DNA of 64,000 nucleotides from Gordonia hydrophobica NBRC 16057 (GTDB lineage: Bacteria; Actinomycetota; Actinomycetes; Mycobacteriales; Mycobacteriaceae). Under the pieces are notes generated by a model. The model saw only the letters and a program-made list of their open reading frames with translations, searched no databases and was not told the origin of the DNA. This document shows, one piece after another, positions 56,446-64,000 of the stretch. How positions within the stretch are numbered: the first letter of the stretch is position 1; each line of letters opens with the position of its first letter. The position numbers were made by a program, and so were the translations under genes. Where the stretch lies: positions 248,001 to 312,000 of the forward strand of contig NZ_BCWU01000002.1 of NCBI RefSeq assembly GCF_001592365.1, read 5' to 3'.

Positions 56446-57042
56446 TCAGTCCACGGCGGGCGCGTCCAACGCCTCGGCCAGCGCGGTGACCTTGGCGGGC
56501 ACCGTGAGCAGGGTGACGACGCTGACGGCGATCAGCAGCACGGCAAGAATCCACAAAATGGTGCTGAGCGTGTAGATGGCCGGCAGCGTGATCATCGCGA
56601 TGCCTGCCACGACCGAGACCGCACCGGCGAGCATGGCGAGCCACCGCGGTCCGAGCTGCCGGGTGAGGCGCAACCCGAACAGATCCTGAATGCCGCCGAT
56701 GATCCAGCCGACGCCGATGAAGACGCCGAGCAGCACCAGCGACTTGGCCGGGTTGATCGTGGCGAGCACACCGACGGCGAAGACGATGCCGCCGAGCACG
56801 CCCAGCAGCAGGCGGACGCCCGCGGTCGCACGCGTGACCGCGAAGGCGACGAACAGGCGCGTGAGACCGGTGACGATCAACGAGACACCGAACAGGACGC
56901 CGACGATCAACAGCGACGCCTTCGGCCAGACGAGCGCGGCTATTCCCATGGCGATGCCGATCAGCGACGAGAAGATCACGAAGGTGCGGATCGCGCCGAC
57001 CGCGTCGTTCGGCAAGACGGACGGTGATGCTGGAGTGCTCAT
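56446..57042 (-). CDS. HdeD-like (DUF308) membrane protein
   Basis: A 198-residue membrane protein with six hydrophobic segments arranged as repeated pairs (FVIFSSLIGIAMGIAALVWP, LLIVGVLFGVSLIVTGLTRL, LLGVLGGIVFAVGVLATINP...), which fits the HdeD/DUF308 family. HdeD aids acid resistance in E. coli; no function is known in actinobacteria. ATG 57,042 is chosen over a longer frame. It diverges from the thioesterase gene by 24 bases. Confidence 0.82.
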   Translation of the reverse strand: MSTPASPSVLPNDAVGAIRTFVIFSSLIGIAMGIAALVWPKASLLIVGVLFGVSLIVTGLTRLFVAFAVTRATAGVRLLLGVLGGIVFAVGVLATINPAKSLVLLGVFIGVGWIIGGIQDLFGLRLTRQLGPRWLAMLAGAVSVVAGIAMITLPAIYTLSTILWILAVLLIAVSVVTLLTVPAKVTALAEALDAPAVD

Positions 57043-57066
57043 GCACGCAGCGTAGCGTGACGACGT

Positions 57067-57909
57067 ATGCCTGCTAAGACGTTCTTCACCGTCGGCGAAC
57101 CCGGACGATACGATCCGACGGACTTCGCGATGAGCATGTGGGGGCCGGACTCGCTGAACGGTCCAGCGGTGTGCGGCGTCGCGGCGGCAGCAGCAGAGAA
57201 GGCCGGGCACCGCGAGGGATTCACGCCCGCGCGCTTCACTCTCGACCTGTTCAAGAATGCCCGGCGCCTGCCGACGGTGCCGACGACCAGGATTCTGCGC
57301 GAGGGGCGTCGCATCCGCGTCGTCGAGGTCTCGGTCACCCAGTACGACGGCGACTCCGAGATCCTGGCCGCGCGCGGCACCGTGGTCTTCCTGAAGAACG
57401 GGACCAACCCACCCGGCGGCCGGTGGTCACGACCGGCCGAGGCGAACACCTTCCGCCCGCCGGCGGACTCCGCCGACACCGACCTGCCGTACTTCCGTAC
57501 CGACCGGACGGAGTGGTCCCGCAGCATGGACGACTGCCAGAACGCCGACCGACTGAGCCTGTGGTCGAAGCCGATCCCGGTCGCCGACGGCGAGGAGTTG
57601 ACCCCGTTCCAGCGCGCGGTGATCGCCGCCGAATCGACCAGCCTGGTGACGAATGTCGGCGACGGCGGCATCGGCTTCATCAATTGCGACCTGACCGTCG
57701 CGCTCACGCGGCTTCCCGTAGGGAACCGAATCGGCGTGGAGTCGGACTCGCACGTCGAGGACGCGGGACTCTCCGTCGGGACCGCCACGCTGCACGACGA
57801 GTGCGGTCAATTCGGGATCGGCCTGGTGACCGCGATCGACAACACCCACGCGATGATCGACTTCAGCACGGTGACGCCCCCGAGCTTCCGGGCCGCCGAG
57901 CGGAGCTGA
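57067..57909 (+). CDS. Acyl-CoA thioesterase-like hot-dog protein
   Basis: A 280-residue double hot-dog protein resembling TesB-type acyl-CoA thioesterases. The family pattern is seen as an N-terminal half ending in RVVEVSVTQYDGDSEILAARGTVVF and a C-terminal half with FINCDLTVALTRLPVGNRIGVESDS and GLSVGTATLHDECGQFGIG. It would hydrolyse acyl-CoAs in the cytoplasm. ATG 57,067. It converges on the frameshifted PAP2 gene. Confidence 0.8.
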   Translation: MPAKTFFTVGEPGRYDPTDFAMSMWGPDSLNGPAVCGVAAAAAEKAGHREGFTPARFTLDLFKNARRLPTVPTTRILREGRRIRVVEVSVTQYDGDSEILAARGTVVFLKNGTNPPGGRWSRPAEANTFRPPADSADTDLPYFRTDRTEWSRSMDDCQNADRLSLWSKPIPVADGEELTPFQRAVIAAESTSLVTNVGDGGIGFINCDLTVALTRLPVGNRIGVESDSHVEDAGLSVGTATLHDECGQFGIGLVTAIDNTHAMIDFSTVTPPSFRAAERS

Positions 57910-57916
57910 GGCCCGG

Positions 57917-59127
57917 TCAGCTCACCGCGTGCTCCCTCGGCATCTCCGCACGCCGTCGTGCATTCCGCGGCAGAATGTACCGCGCGTCGACGACGCGATA
58001 CGTCGCGTACACCAGGGCCGCCAGCCCCCAGCCGAGCAGGATGTCGACGACGTAGTGCTCGGCGGTGTAGACGAGGGCGAACGCCATCACGAGGGCGTAC
58101 CCGGTGAACATCGTCTTGCCGAACCAGCGGGTCCGCGGCCACATGAACAGCGCGAGGAGCATCGTCAAGCCCGCGTGCAGTGACGGAATCGCCGCGACGA
58201 GGTTCGATTTCGCCTGCCCGAACCGGATCGCGCGGAGCACCATGTCCAACCCGAGAACGCTCCAGCCGCGGCTGGAGATCCGCTCGGTGTAGGGTTCCGC
58301 GCCGGGGTGCTCGGGGTGCACCTGACCGAGCAGATTGTCCTCGACCACACCTTCCGGCTGGTACATGCACGGCGGATCGTGCGGATGGTCGACGACCTGC
58401 TCGGCGGTGCACTTGGCCGCGGCCCACGGCGGTGCGGCGGGCACGAGCGTGTAGCCGACCAAACCCACGAAACTCAACGCGATGAAGCAGGCCGCGAACC
58501 GGCGCAGACGGCGCGGTCGCGCACCCAGAGCGCCGCCGCCGTGGCATACGGGACGATGAAGTACGACATGTAGACGACACTGACGATGACCTCCCACCAC
58601 GGCGGCGACGACTCCTTGAGGTGCGACTGCAACCAGACCGTGGGGTTGACGCCGAACAAGTGGTGATCGACGTCGGCGGCAAGGTGCCAGTGCGTCGGCA
58701 TGTCGAGCCAGACCGCGATGTTGCGCGTCCAGTCGTAGAGCATCAGGATCAGGACGAACGGCAGCCAGTCGATGAAGATCGTGATGACGCGGCGACGGCC
58801 GACAGTCGCCGCGGCCATGCCGAAGGCGAGGAAGAAGATCAGGCTGGTCCGGTCGGCCGCGATGCCTGCGAACCAGAAGTAGACGGCGATCGACACCGCC
58901 CACATCAGCAGGAGGACGCGGCGGAGCAACGCGTAGTTGCGAACCTTCTCCTCGACCACCGCGACCACCGACGCGCCGTCCGGGTCGGCGTCGTTCTGGC
59001 TGGCGTCATTCGACGCCGGCGGCGGGGTCTCGGCGCCGCGTACGGAGTCGTCGCTGGGCGGCGCGGACGGGTCTGGGCCGATGTCGGCGTCGCCGGACTC
59101 CCTAGAATCCGTCGTGTCCAGACTCAC
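57917..59127 (-). pseudogene. Frameshifted PAP2-type membrane phosphatase/transferase
   Basis: Two overlapping frames together make one protein of about 400 residues. The N-terminal part (GTG 59,127 with GGAGGAC upstream) has membrane segments up to YFIVPYATAAALWVRDRA. The C-terminal part, one frame over, continues RLRRFAACFIALSFVGLVGYT and carries the PAP2 active-site motifs IPSLHAG and AEHYVVDILLG. The break lies near 58,500-58,520 and looks like loss of one base in a G/C-rich run. The protein resembles PAP2_3/inositol phosphorylceramide-synthase-like enzymes. It may be a real pseudogene or a sequencing error. Confidence 0.8.
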
Positions 59128-59325
59128 GAGGTGTCCTCCAGTCTCCCGATCGACACAGGCCGACCCGGTCTCGAACACTAGTGGATGTTCATGCCTGATT
59201 CACCACAACGCGCCATCTGGTTCACCTCGCGTTGGGAATTTGCACCCGCAGAATCAGCCCGGTCCGCGGCATCTGCACGCACCTATCCGGTGCGGGACAC
59301 CAGTGCACGACACTAAGCTGGAGGC

Positions 59326-60093
59326 ATGCGTGTCGGAGCCCATCTACGCCAGGACGAGAACCCCGTCGCCACTGCCGAAGACCTCGGCATCGACATCTTT
59401 CAGATGTTCGTGACCGACCCCCAGAGCTGGAAGAAGCCGCAGCCGCATCCCCACGCGGACGAGATCCGGGAGTCCGCGATCGACGTCGTGGTGCATTCCA
59501 GCTATCAGATCAACGTCGCGAGTTTGAACAACCGCCTCCGAATGCCGTCGCGCAAAGCCGTCGAGGAGCAGGCGAAGGCCGCTGCGGAGCTGGGTGCGAT
59601 CGGACTGGTCGTCCACGGCGGGCATCTGAAGGACGGCGAAGACGCCGCCGAAGGCTTCACGAATTGGCGGAAGTTGTTCGAGCGACAGGAGGACAAGGGC
59701 GGATTCGGCGTCCCGATCCTCATCGAGAACACGGCGGGCGGCGATCACGCGATGGCCCGCACGCTCGAGTCCATCGAACGCCTGTGGGACGCCGTCGGCG
59801 ATTTTCCGCAGGCCGGATTCTGCCTCGACACCTGCCACGCATGGGCCGGCGGCGAGGACCTGGTGGGCCTGGTCGAACGAATCAAGGCCATCACCGGCCG
59901 CATCGACTTGATCCACCTGAACAATTCACGCGACGAGTTCGACTCCGGCCGCGACCGCCACGCCAATCTGGAGTCCGGTCAGATCGACGCCGACATCCTC
60001 GCCGAGTTGATGAAGACGGCCGACGCGCCCGGCGTTCTGGAGACGCCTGCCGACGGCATCGCCGCCGATCTGGAGTACCTGCGATCGCATTGA
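59326..60093 (+). CDS. nfo: Endonuclease IV (apurinic-site repair)
   Basis: A 255-residue TIM-barrel enzyme of the endonuclease IV family, matching mycobacterial End in length. It cuts DNA at abasic sites using three zinc ions. Ligand-bearing motifs are VVVHSSYQINVAS, LVVHGGHLKDGED, ILIENTAGG, FCLDTCHAWAGG and LIHLNNSRDEFDSGRDRHANLESG. ATG 59,326. It stands alone between the PAP2 and acyl-CoA dehydrogenase genes. Confidence 0.92.
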   Translation: MRVGAHLRQDENPVATAEDLGIDIFQMFVTDPQSWKKPQPHPHADEIRESAIDVVVHSSYQINVASLNNRLRMPSRKAVEEQAKAAAELGAIGLVVHGGHLKDGEDAAEGFTNWRKLFERQEDKGGFGVPILIENTAGGDHAMARTLESIERLWDAVGDFPQAGFCLDTCHAWAGGEDLVGLVERIKAITGRIDLIHLNNSRDEFDSGRDRHANLESGQIDADILAELMKTADAPGVLETPADGIAADLEYLRSH

Positions 60094-60176
60094 CCCACAC
60101 GATCCGCTTGCAATTGTTAGCGGGACCACACTCCGTCTTATTGTTCCCAGCCCACGACGCCGGTATTCTGACTATA

Positions 60177-60192
60177 GTTACCGGCAAGTAAC
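60177..60192. promoter_or_regulatory. Inverted repeat before the FadE5-like gene
   Basis: GTTAC-N6-GTAAC is an inverted repeat about 70 bases upstream of the start, overlapping a possible -10 box (TATAGT, 60,173-60,178). It looks like a site for a fatty-acid-responsive regulator. The surrounding A+T-richness marks the promoter. Confidence 0.4.
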
Positions 60193-60261
60193 TTACTCCG
60201 TGTCAGCCGCCGGAGCCTTGACCGGACAAACGAATCTCTAGAACAGCGAGTTAGGAAAACC

Positions 60262-62088
60262 ATGGGCCATTACAAGTCCAACCTGCGTGACCTGCACTTC
60301 AACCTCTTCGAGATGTACGAACTCGACAAGGTGCTCGCCACCGGAGAGTTCGGCGACCTCGATCACGAGACCGCCGTCGACATGCTCCGCGAGGTCCGCA
60401 CCCTCGCCGAAGGTCCGATCGCCGATTCGTTCATCGACGCGGACCGCAATCCGCCGGTCTTCGACCCGGAGAACCACACCGTCACCATCCCCGACAGCTT
60501 CAAGAAGAGCTACAACGCCTTCATCGAAGCCGGCTGGGACAAGGTCGGCGTCGACGAGGCCCTCGGCGGACTGCCCGCCCCGCGCTCGCTGTACTGGGCG
60601 CTCGGCGAGATGATCCTCGGCGCCAACCCGCCGGTCTTCATGTACGGCGCGGGCTCCGGCTTCTCGAACATCTTCTACGACAACGGCACCGACGAGCAGA
60701 AGAAGTGGGCGACGATCTGCTCCGAGCGCGGCTGGGGCGCCACCATGGTCCTCACCGAGCCGGACGCCGGTTCGGACGTCGGCGCAGGCACCACCAAGGC
60801 CACGAAGCAGGAAGACGGCACCTGGCACATCGAGGGCGTCAAGCGCTTCATCACCTCGGCCGACCAGGACATGACCGAGAACATCTTCCACCTCGTCCTG
60901 GCTCGCCCCGAGGGCGCCGGACCGGGCACCAAGGGCCTCTCGCTCTTCTTCGTCCCCAAGTTCCACTTCGACCACGAGACCGGCGAGCTGCAGGACCGCA
61001 ACGGCGCCTTCGTCACCGGCGTCGAGCACAAGATGGGCATCAAGGCCTCGGCCACCTGTGAGGTCAGCTTCGGCCTGCACGGCACCCCGGCCAAGGGCTG
61101 GCTCGTCGGCGAAGTCCACTCCGGCATCGCCCAGATGTTCGACGTGATCGAGCACGCTCGCATGATGGTCGGCACCAAGGCCATCTCGACGCTGTCGACC
61201 GGATACCTGAACGCTCTCGAGTACGCCAAGGAGCGCGTCCAGGGCGCCGACCTGACGCAGATGATGGACAAGGCCGCACCGCGCGTCACCATCACCCACC
61301 ACCCGGACGTCCGTCGCGCACTGCTGACCCAGAAGGCGTACGCCGAGGGCCTGCGCGCCGTGTACCTGTACACCGCGTCGCACCAGGACCCCGCCGCCGC
61401 ACAGATCGTCTCCGGCGCCGACGCCGAGCTGGCCCACAAGGTCAACGACCTGCTGCTCCCGATCGTCAAGGGCGTCGGCTCCGAGCGCGCGTACGAGAAG
61501 CTCACCGAGTCGCTGCAGACCCTCGGCGGTTCCGGCTTCCTGCAGGACTACCCGATCGAGCAGTACATCCGCGACTCGAAGATCGACTCGCTGTACGAGG
61601 GCACCACCGCCATCCAGGCGCAGGACTTCTTCTTCCGCAAGATCATCCGCGACAAGGGCCAGGCACTGGGCCACGTCGCCGGCCAGATCCAGGACTTCAT
61701 CGACAACGGCAAGGGCTTCGATGCCGAGCGCGCGCTGCTGAAGACCGCCAACGAGGACGTCCAGGCCATGGCGGCCAAGCTCACCGGCTGGCTGATGGGT
61801 GCACAGGAAGACCCGAAGAAGCTGTACCTGGTCGGTACCGCGTCGGTCCGCTTCCTGATGGCCGTCGGCGACCTCGTCATCGGCTGGCTGCTGCTGCGCC
61901 AGGCCGTCGTCGCACAGGCCGCGCTCGACGCGGGCGCCACCGGCGACGACAAGGCCTTCTACGAGGGCAAGGTCGCCTCGGGCGTGTTCTTCGCCAAGAA
62001 CATGCTGCCGCTGTTGACCTCGGTCCGCACCGTGGTCGAGAACAACGTCGATAACGACATCATGGAGCTCGACGAAGCCGCGTTCTGA
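60262..62088 (+). CDS. fadE5: Acyl-CoA dehydrogenase, FadE5-like
   Basis: A 608-residue FAD enzyme for the first step of fatty-acid beta-oxidation, of the large mycobacterial FadE5 type with an extra C-terminal domain. [40 protein letters not shown], the catalytic Glu region in [23 protein letters not shown] and a second helical domain ([21 protein letters not shown]) are visible. The ATG at 60,262 follows TTAGGA. FadE5 accepts a wide range of straight-chain acyl-CoAs. Codon usage is very biased, suggesting high expression. A strong terminator follows. Confidence 0.92.
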   Translation: MGHYKSNLRDLHFNLFEMYELDKVLATGEFGDLDHETAVDMLREVRTLAEGPIADSFIDADRNPPVFDPENHTVTIPDSFKKSYNAFIEAGWDKVGVDEALGGLPAPRSLYWALGEMILGANPPVFMYGAGSGFSNIFYDNGTDEQKKWATICSERGWGATMVLTEPDAGSDVGAGTTKATKQEDGTWHIEGVKRFITSADQDMTENIFHLVLARPEGAGPGTKGLSLFFVPKFHFDHETGELQDRNGAFVTGVEHKMGIKASATCEVSFGLHGTPAKGWLVGEVHSGIAQMFDVIEHARMMVGTKAISTLSTGYLNALEYAKERVQGADLTQMMDKAAPRVTITHHPDVRRALLTQKAYAEGLRAVYLYTASHQDPAAAQIVSGADAELAHKVNDLLLPIVKGVGSERAYEKLTESLQTLGGSGFLQDYPIEQYIRDSKIDSLYEGTTAIQAQDFFFRKIIRDKGQALGHVAGQIQDFIDNGKGFDAERALLKTANEDVQAMAAKLTGWLMGAQEDPKKLYLVGTASVRFLMAVGDLVIGWLLLRQAVVAQAALDAGATGDDKAFYEGKVASGVFFAKNMLPLLTSVRTVVENNVDNDIMELDEAAF

Positions 62089-62109
62089 TCTGATTCGGCT
62101 GAACTGTCG

Positions 62110-62145
62110 CAGAGAACCCCGCCGGGCGCCCGGCGGGGTTCTCTG
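62110..62145 (+). terminator. Strong intrinsic terminator-like palindrome
   Basis: A perfect 18-base inverted repeat, starting AGAGAACCCCGCCGGG and closing with its complement, lies 20 bases after the FadE5-like stop and runs into TGTCTTCCC. It ends the monocistronic transcript. Confidence 0.85.
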
Positions 62146-62180
62146 TGTCTTCCCAGATCTCCCCGACAGCCGGCACTAAC

Positions 62181-62238
62181 TCCCCCACGTTGGTCGAGTG
62201 CTGCGTGTGAGCGGAGCGAGCACGCAGTAATCGAGACC
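62181..62238 (+). repeat. Third, single copy of the dispersed repeat
   Basis: CCCCACGTTGGTCGAGT, then GCGTG and CACGC arms around GAGCGGAGCGAG, then ATCGAGACC. It is a lone element with the same head and tail as the arrays at 6,358 and 32,116, again between convergent genes. It shows what an unamplified unit looks like. Confidence 0.85.
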
Positions 62239-62341
62239 GTCGCGAGTTTCGCTGGGACAAGGCATCGTCCGCTGCCATCGTGCGGTGTGTTGGGAAGCGG
62301 CAGTCGACGGCAGGACGGACGGTGCGATTGACGGACGCGCC

Positions 62342-62638
62342 CTACGCGTTCGCAGCAGTCAACACCGAGGTCAACAACCCGGGATACAACGCGTCGACGG
62401 CGTCGTTCCGCAGGCGGTACCGCGCGCACTGGCCCTCCGCGATCCGCTCGACGAGCCCCGCCTCGCGGAGGATCTTGAAGTGGTGACTGGCCGTCGCCTT
62501 GGTGACGGTGTCATAGAGCGCGGTGCAGGCCAGCGGCTCGGCCGCATGGCCCAGGCGTCGGAGCATCTCCAGCCGAACGGGATCGGCAAGTGCGCTCAGC
62601 ACGGACTGCAGGTCGGCGACGCTGTCGGTCGGGGTCAT
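62342..62638 (-). CDS. ArsR-family repressor
   Basis: A 98-residue winged-helix regulator of the ArsR/SmtB type (LSALADPVRLEMLRRLG, ATASHHFKILREAGLVER). It has few cysteines and no clear metal-binding set, so it may respond to an organic signal or simply repress. ATG 62,638 is the family-like start; 62,659 is possible. It diverges from an MFS exporter gene with an inverted repeat between them. Confidence 0.9.
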   Translation of the reverse strand: MTPTDSVADLQSVLSALADPVRLEMLRRLGHAAEPLACTALYDTVTKATASHHFKILREAGLVERIAEGQCARYRLRNDAVDALYPGLLTSVLTAANA

Positions 62639-62662
62639 CTCGGTCACTCTCGCAAACAATCA

Positions 62663-62718
62663 GTTTGATGAACATCGAACACGGGACTATCGTCGAAGCG
62701 GTTCGATACTCATCAAAC
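62663..62718. promoter_or_regulatory. Paired operator of the ArsR repressor
   Basis: GTTTGATGAACATCGAAC (62,663-62,680) is repeated inverted as GTTCGATACTCATCAAAC (62,701-62,718) with two mismatches, 20 bases apart. The pair fills the gap between the divergent ArsR and MFS starts, as expected for sites controlling both genes. Confidence 0.7.
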
Positions 62719-62732
62719 ATACCCGAGGATCC

Positions 62733-63971
62733 ATGGTCATCGAAGCCGTCGCCGAGACGAACTCCACCCGCACGGTCCATCCGCAGCGGTGGTCGTTCCT
62801 GCTGTTGCTGGCCTTGCTCGCCCTGGCATTGGGATGTTCCGGGCTGCCCTCGCCGCTCTACCCGATCTATCAGGAGCAGTGGGGCATGAGCCCGCTGACC
62901 ATCACGGTCATCTTCGCCGTCTATGCGATCGGCGCGCTGGGATCGGCACTCACCGTCGGTCCGATCTCCGACGCGGTCGGCCGCAAGCCGGTGCTGATCA
63001 CCGCGCTCGTCTTGATCCTGACCGGCCTGGTCCTGTTCCTGATCGCCAACAGCGCATGGGTGCTCATCGTCGCCCGATTCCTGCACGGCATCGCGATCGG
63101 CGCGATCACCGTCACCGCGGGTGCCGCACTCCTCGACGTCCGCCCGTTCGCCGGTGCTCGTAACGGTGTGGCCAGCGGCGTCGCCCTGAATGTCGGCATC
63201 ACGATCACCGTGATCGGCGCGGCCGCTGCGGCGCAGTGGGCGACCAGCCCGCTCCGGATTCCGTATGCGATCGTCATCGTCGTCGTGGCCGCGATGCTCG
63301 CCGCGGTGATCGCACTGACCGAGCCCCACACCGAACGCACCGGCGGCCGAGTCCGCCTGCGGGCGCCGTCGATCCCCAAGGCGATCCGCGCCGACTTCTG
63401 GTTCTCCGGCATCGGCATCATGGCCGCCTGGTCGGTGCTGGGCGTCTTCCTCAGCCTGTACCCGGCGCTCACCCAGCACGCCACGGGGCACACCTCGGTG
63501 ATGTTCGTCGGCATCGTCGTCAGCGCCATGGCCGCGGCTGCGGCCGTATCGCAGTGGCTCGGCGGGCGGATCGATCCGCGGAAGGCCGCGATCGGCGGCA
63601 ACCTGGGCATGATCGTCGCCCTGATGTGCGCGATCTGGGCGCTTGCGAGCGGTTCGACGGCCTTCATCATCATCGACTCGATCGTGCTCGGCGCGGTGTT
63701 CGGTCTCGCGTTCGGCGGCTCACTCCGTCACCTGAACGACGTCGCGCCGCCCGACGCCCGCGGCGCGGTGATGAGCGCGTACTACCTGCTCGGCTACATC
63801 GCCATGGGCGTCCCGACCGTCGTCGCCGGGGCGCTGGCGTCCGCGCTCGGCACCGCGCAGATCTTCCCGTGGTTCGCCGTCGCCGTAGCGCTCGCCTGCT
63901 TGGCCGCAGCGCTGCTGGGCATCAGCGGCACCCGGCGTCCGACGATCGCGGAGACCGACGTCGCGGTGTGA
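62733..63971 (+). CDS. MFS exporter
   Basis: A 412-residue major facilitator with twelve hydrophobic segments. The conserved loop between segments 2 and 3 (GPISDAVGRKPVLI) and the second-half counterpart (GGRIDPRKAAIGG) are visible. It resembles drug or sugar efflux transporters. The ATG at 62,733 follows GAGGATCC. It diverges from an ArsR-type repressor that probably controls it. Bases after 63,971 hold nothing recognisable. Confidence 0.88.
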   Translation: MVIEAVAETNSTRTVHPQRWSFLLLLALLALALGCSGLPSPLYPIYQEQWGMSPLTITVIFAVYAIGALGSALTVGPISDAVGRKPVLITALVLILTGLVLFLIANSAWVLIVARFLHGIAIGAITVTAGAALLDVRPFAGARNGVASGVALNVGITITVIGAAAAAQWATSPLRIPYAIVIVVVAAMLAAVIALTEPHTERTGGRVRLRAPSIPKAIRADFWFSGIGIMAAWSVLGVFLSLYPALTQHATGHTSVMFVGIVVSAMAAAAAVSQWLGGRIDPRKAAIGGNLGMIVALMCAIWALASGSTAFIIIDSIVLGAVFGLAFGGSLRHLNDVAPPDARGAVMSAYYLLGYIAMGVPTVVAGALASALGTAQIFPWFAVAVALACLAAALLGISGTRRPTIAETDVAV

Positions 63972-64000
63972 GAACGCCACCCACTGAGAACGGTTCAGCC

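Overview
The window is 64 kb of G+C-rich actinobacterial DNA. It most likely comes from a mycolic-acid-containing member of the Mycobacteriales, with a Gordonia-like genus the best guess. The strongest evidence is gene order: mutT3-glnX-glnH-pknG, thiG-thiS-thiO/thiE and ackA-pta lie close together as in the Mycobacterium tuberculosis Rv0407-Rv0417 region. A FadE5-type acyl-CoA dehydrogenase, an EphD-like hydrolase/SDR fusion, a DUF222/HNH (13E12-type) gene and an IdeR-like iron box agree with this.

Layout. 1-4.6 kb: the 3' part of an EphD-like fusion gene, a metal-dependent hydrolase, a PDR-type ferredoxin reductase and a MerR regulator, all on +. 4.6-6.8 kb: a membrane protein of unknown role, dcd, and a tract of ten 33-bp tandem repeats. 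6.8-10.7 kb: a siderophore-iron ABC transporter (binding lipoprotein diverging from two permeases and an ATPase) with a shared iron box. 10.8-17.3 kb: a phospholipase D-family protein, a large LuxR-family ATPase regulator converging on a secreted glycine-rich protein, and a small membrane protein. 17.7-21.1 kb: a small integrated element at tRNA-Gly(CCC). It carries an Mrr-like restriction gene, a decayed tyrosine integrase and a DUF5677/HEPN-like gene. A displaced copy of the tRNA 3' half marks its far end. 21.3-36.9 kb: a secreted GH1 glycosidase, an SPFH protein coupled to a 59-residue ribbon-helix-helix protein, two Tat-exported phosphatases, lysG/lysE, a redox/arsC/hydrolase operon, a second repeat tract, a divergent ATP-grasp/transporter pair, and the HNH gene.

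36.9-45.9 kb: thiamine genes thiO-thiS-thiG under a TPP riboswitch, diverging from thiE. Next come a 13-residue leucine-rich leader peptide, a terminator-like hairpin and a free-standing LeuA-type regulatory domain. MutT3 and the GlnX-GlnH-PknG nutrient-sensing module follow. 46-53.8 kb: an AbiEi/DUF559-like protein, an acyl-CoA synthetase, a DinB protein, ackA-pta, a TetR regulator and a DUF5709 protein. 53.9-64 kb: metA, a CDF transporter, a thioesterase, a frameshifted PAP2 gene, endonuclease IV, the FadE5-like gene, a third repeat copy, and a divergent ArsR/MFS pair sharing an inverted operator-like repeat.

The most unusual points are the Leu-leader/orphan LeuA-domain pair, the tRNA-Gly element with its dead integrase, and a repeat family present in three intergenic regions, once as ten perfectly phased 33-bp units. 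I found no CRISPR array, rRNA or intact insertion sequence.
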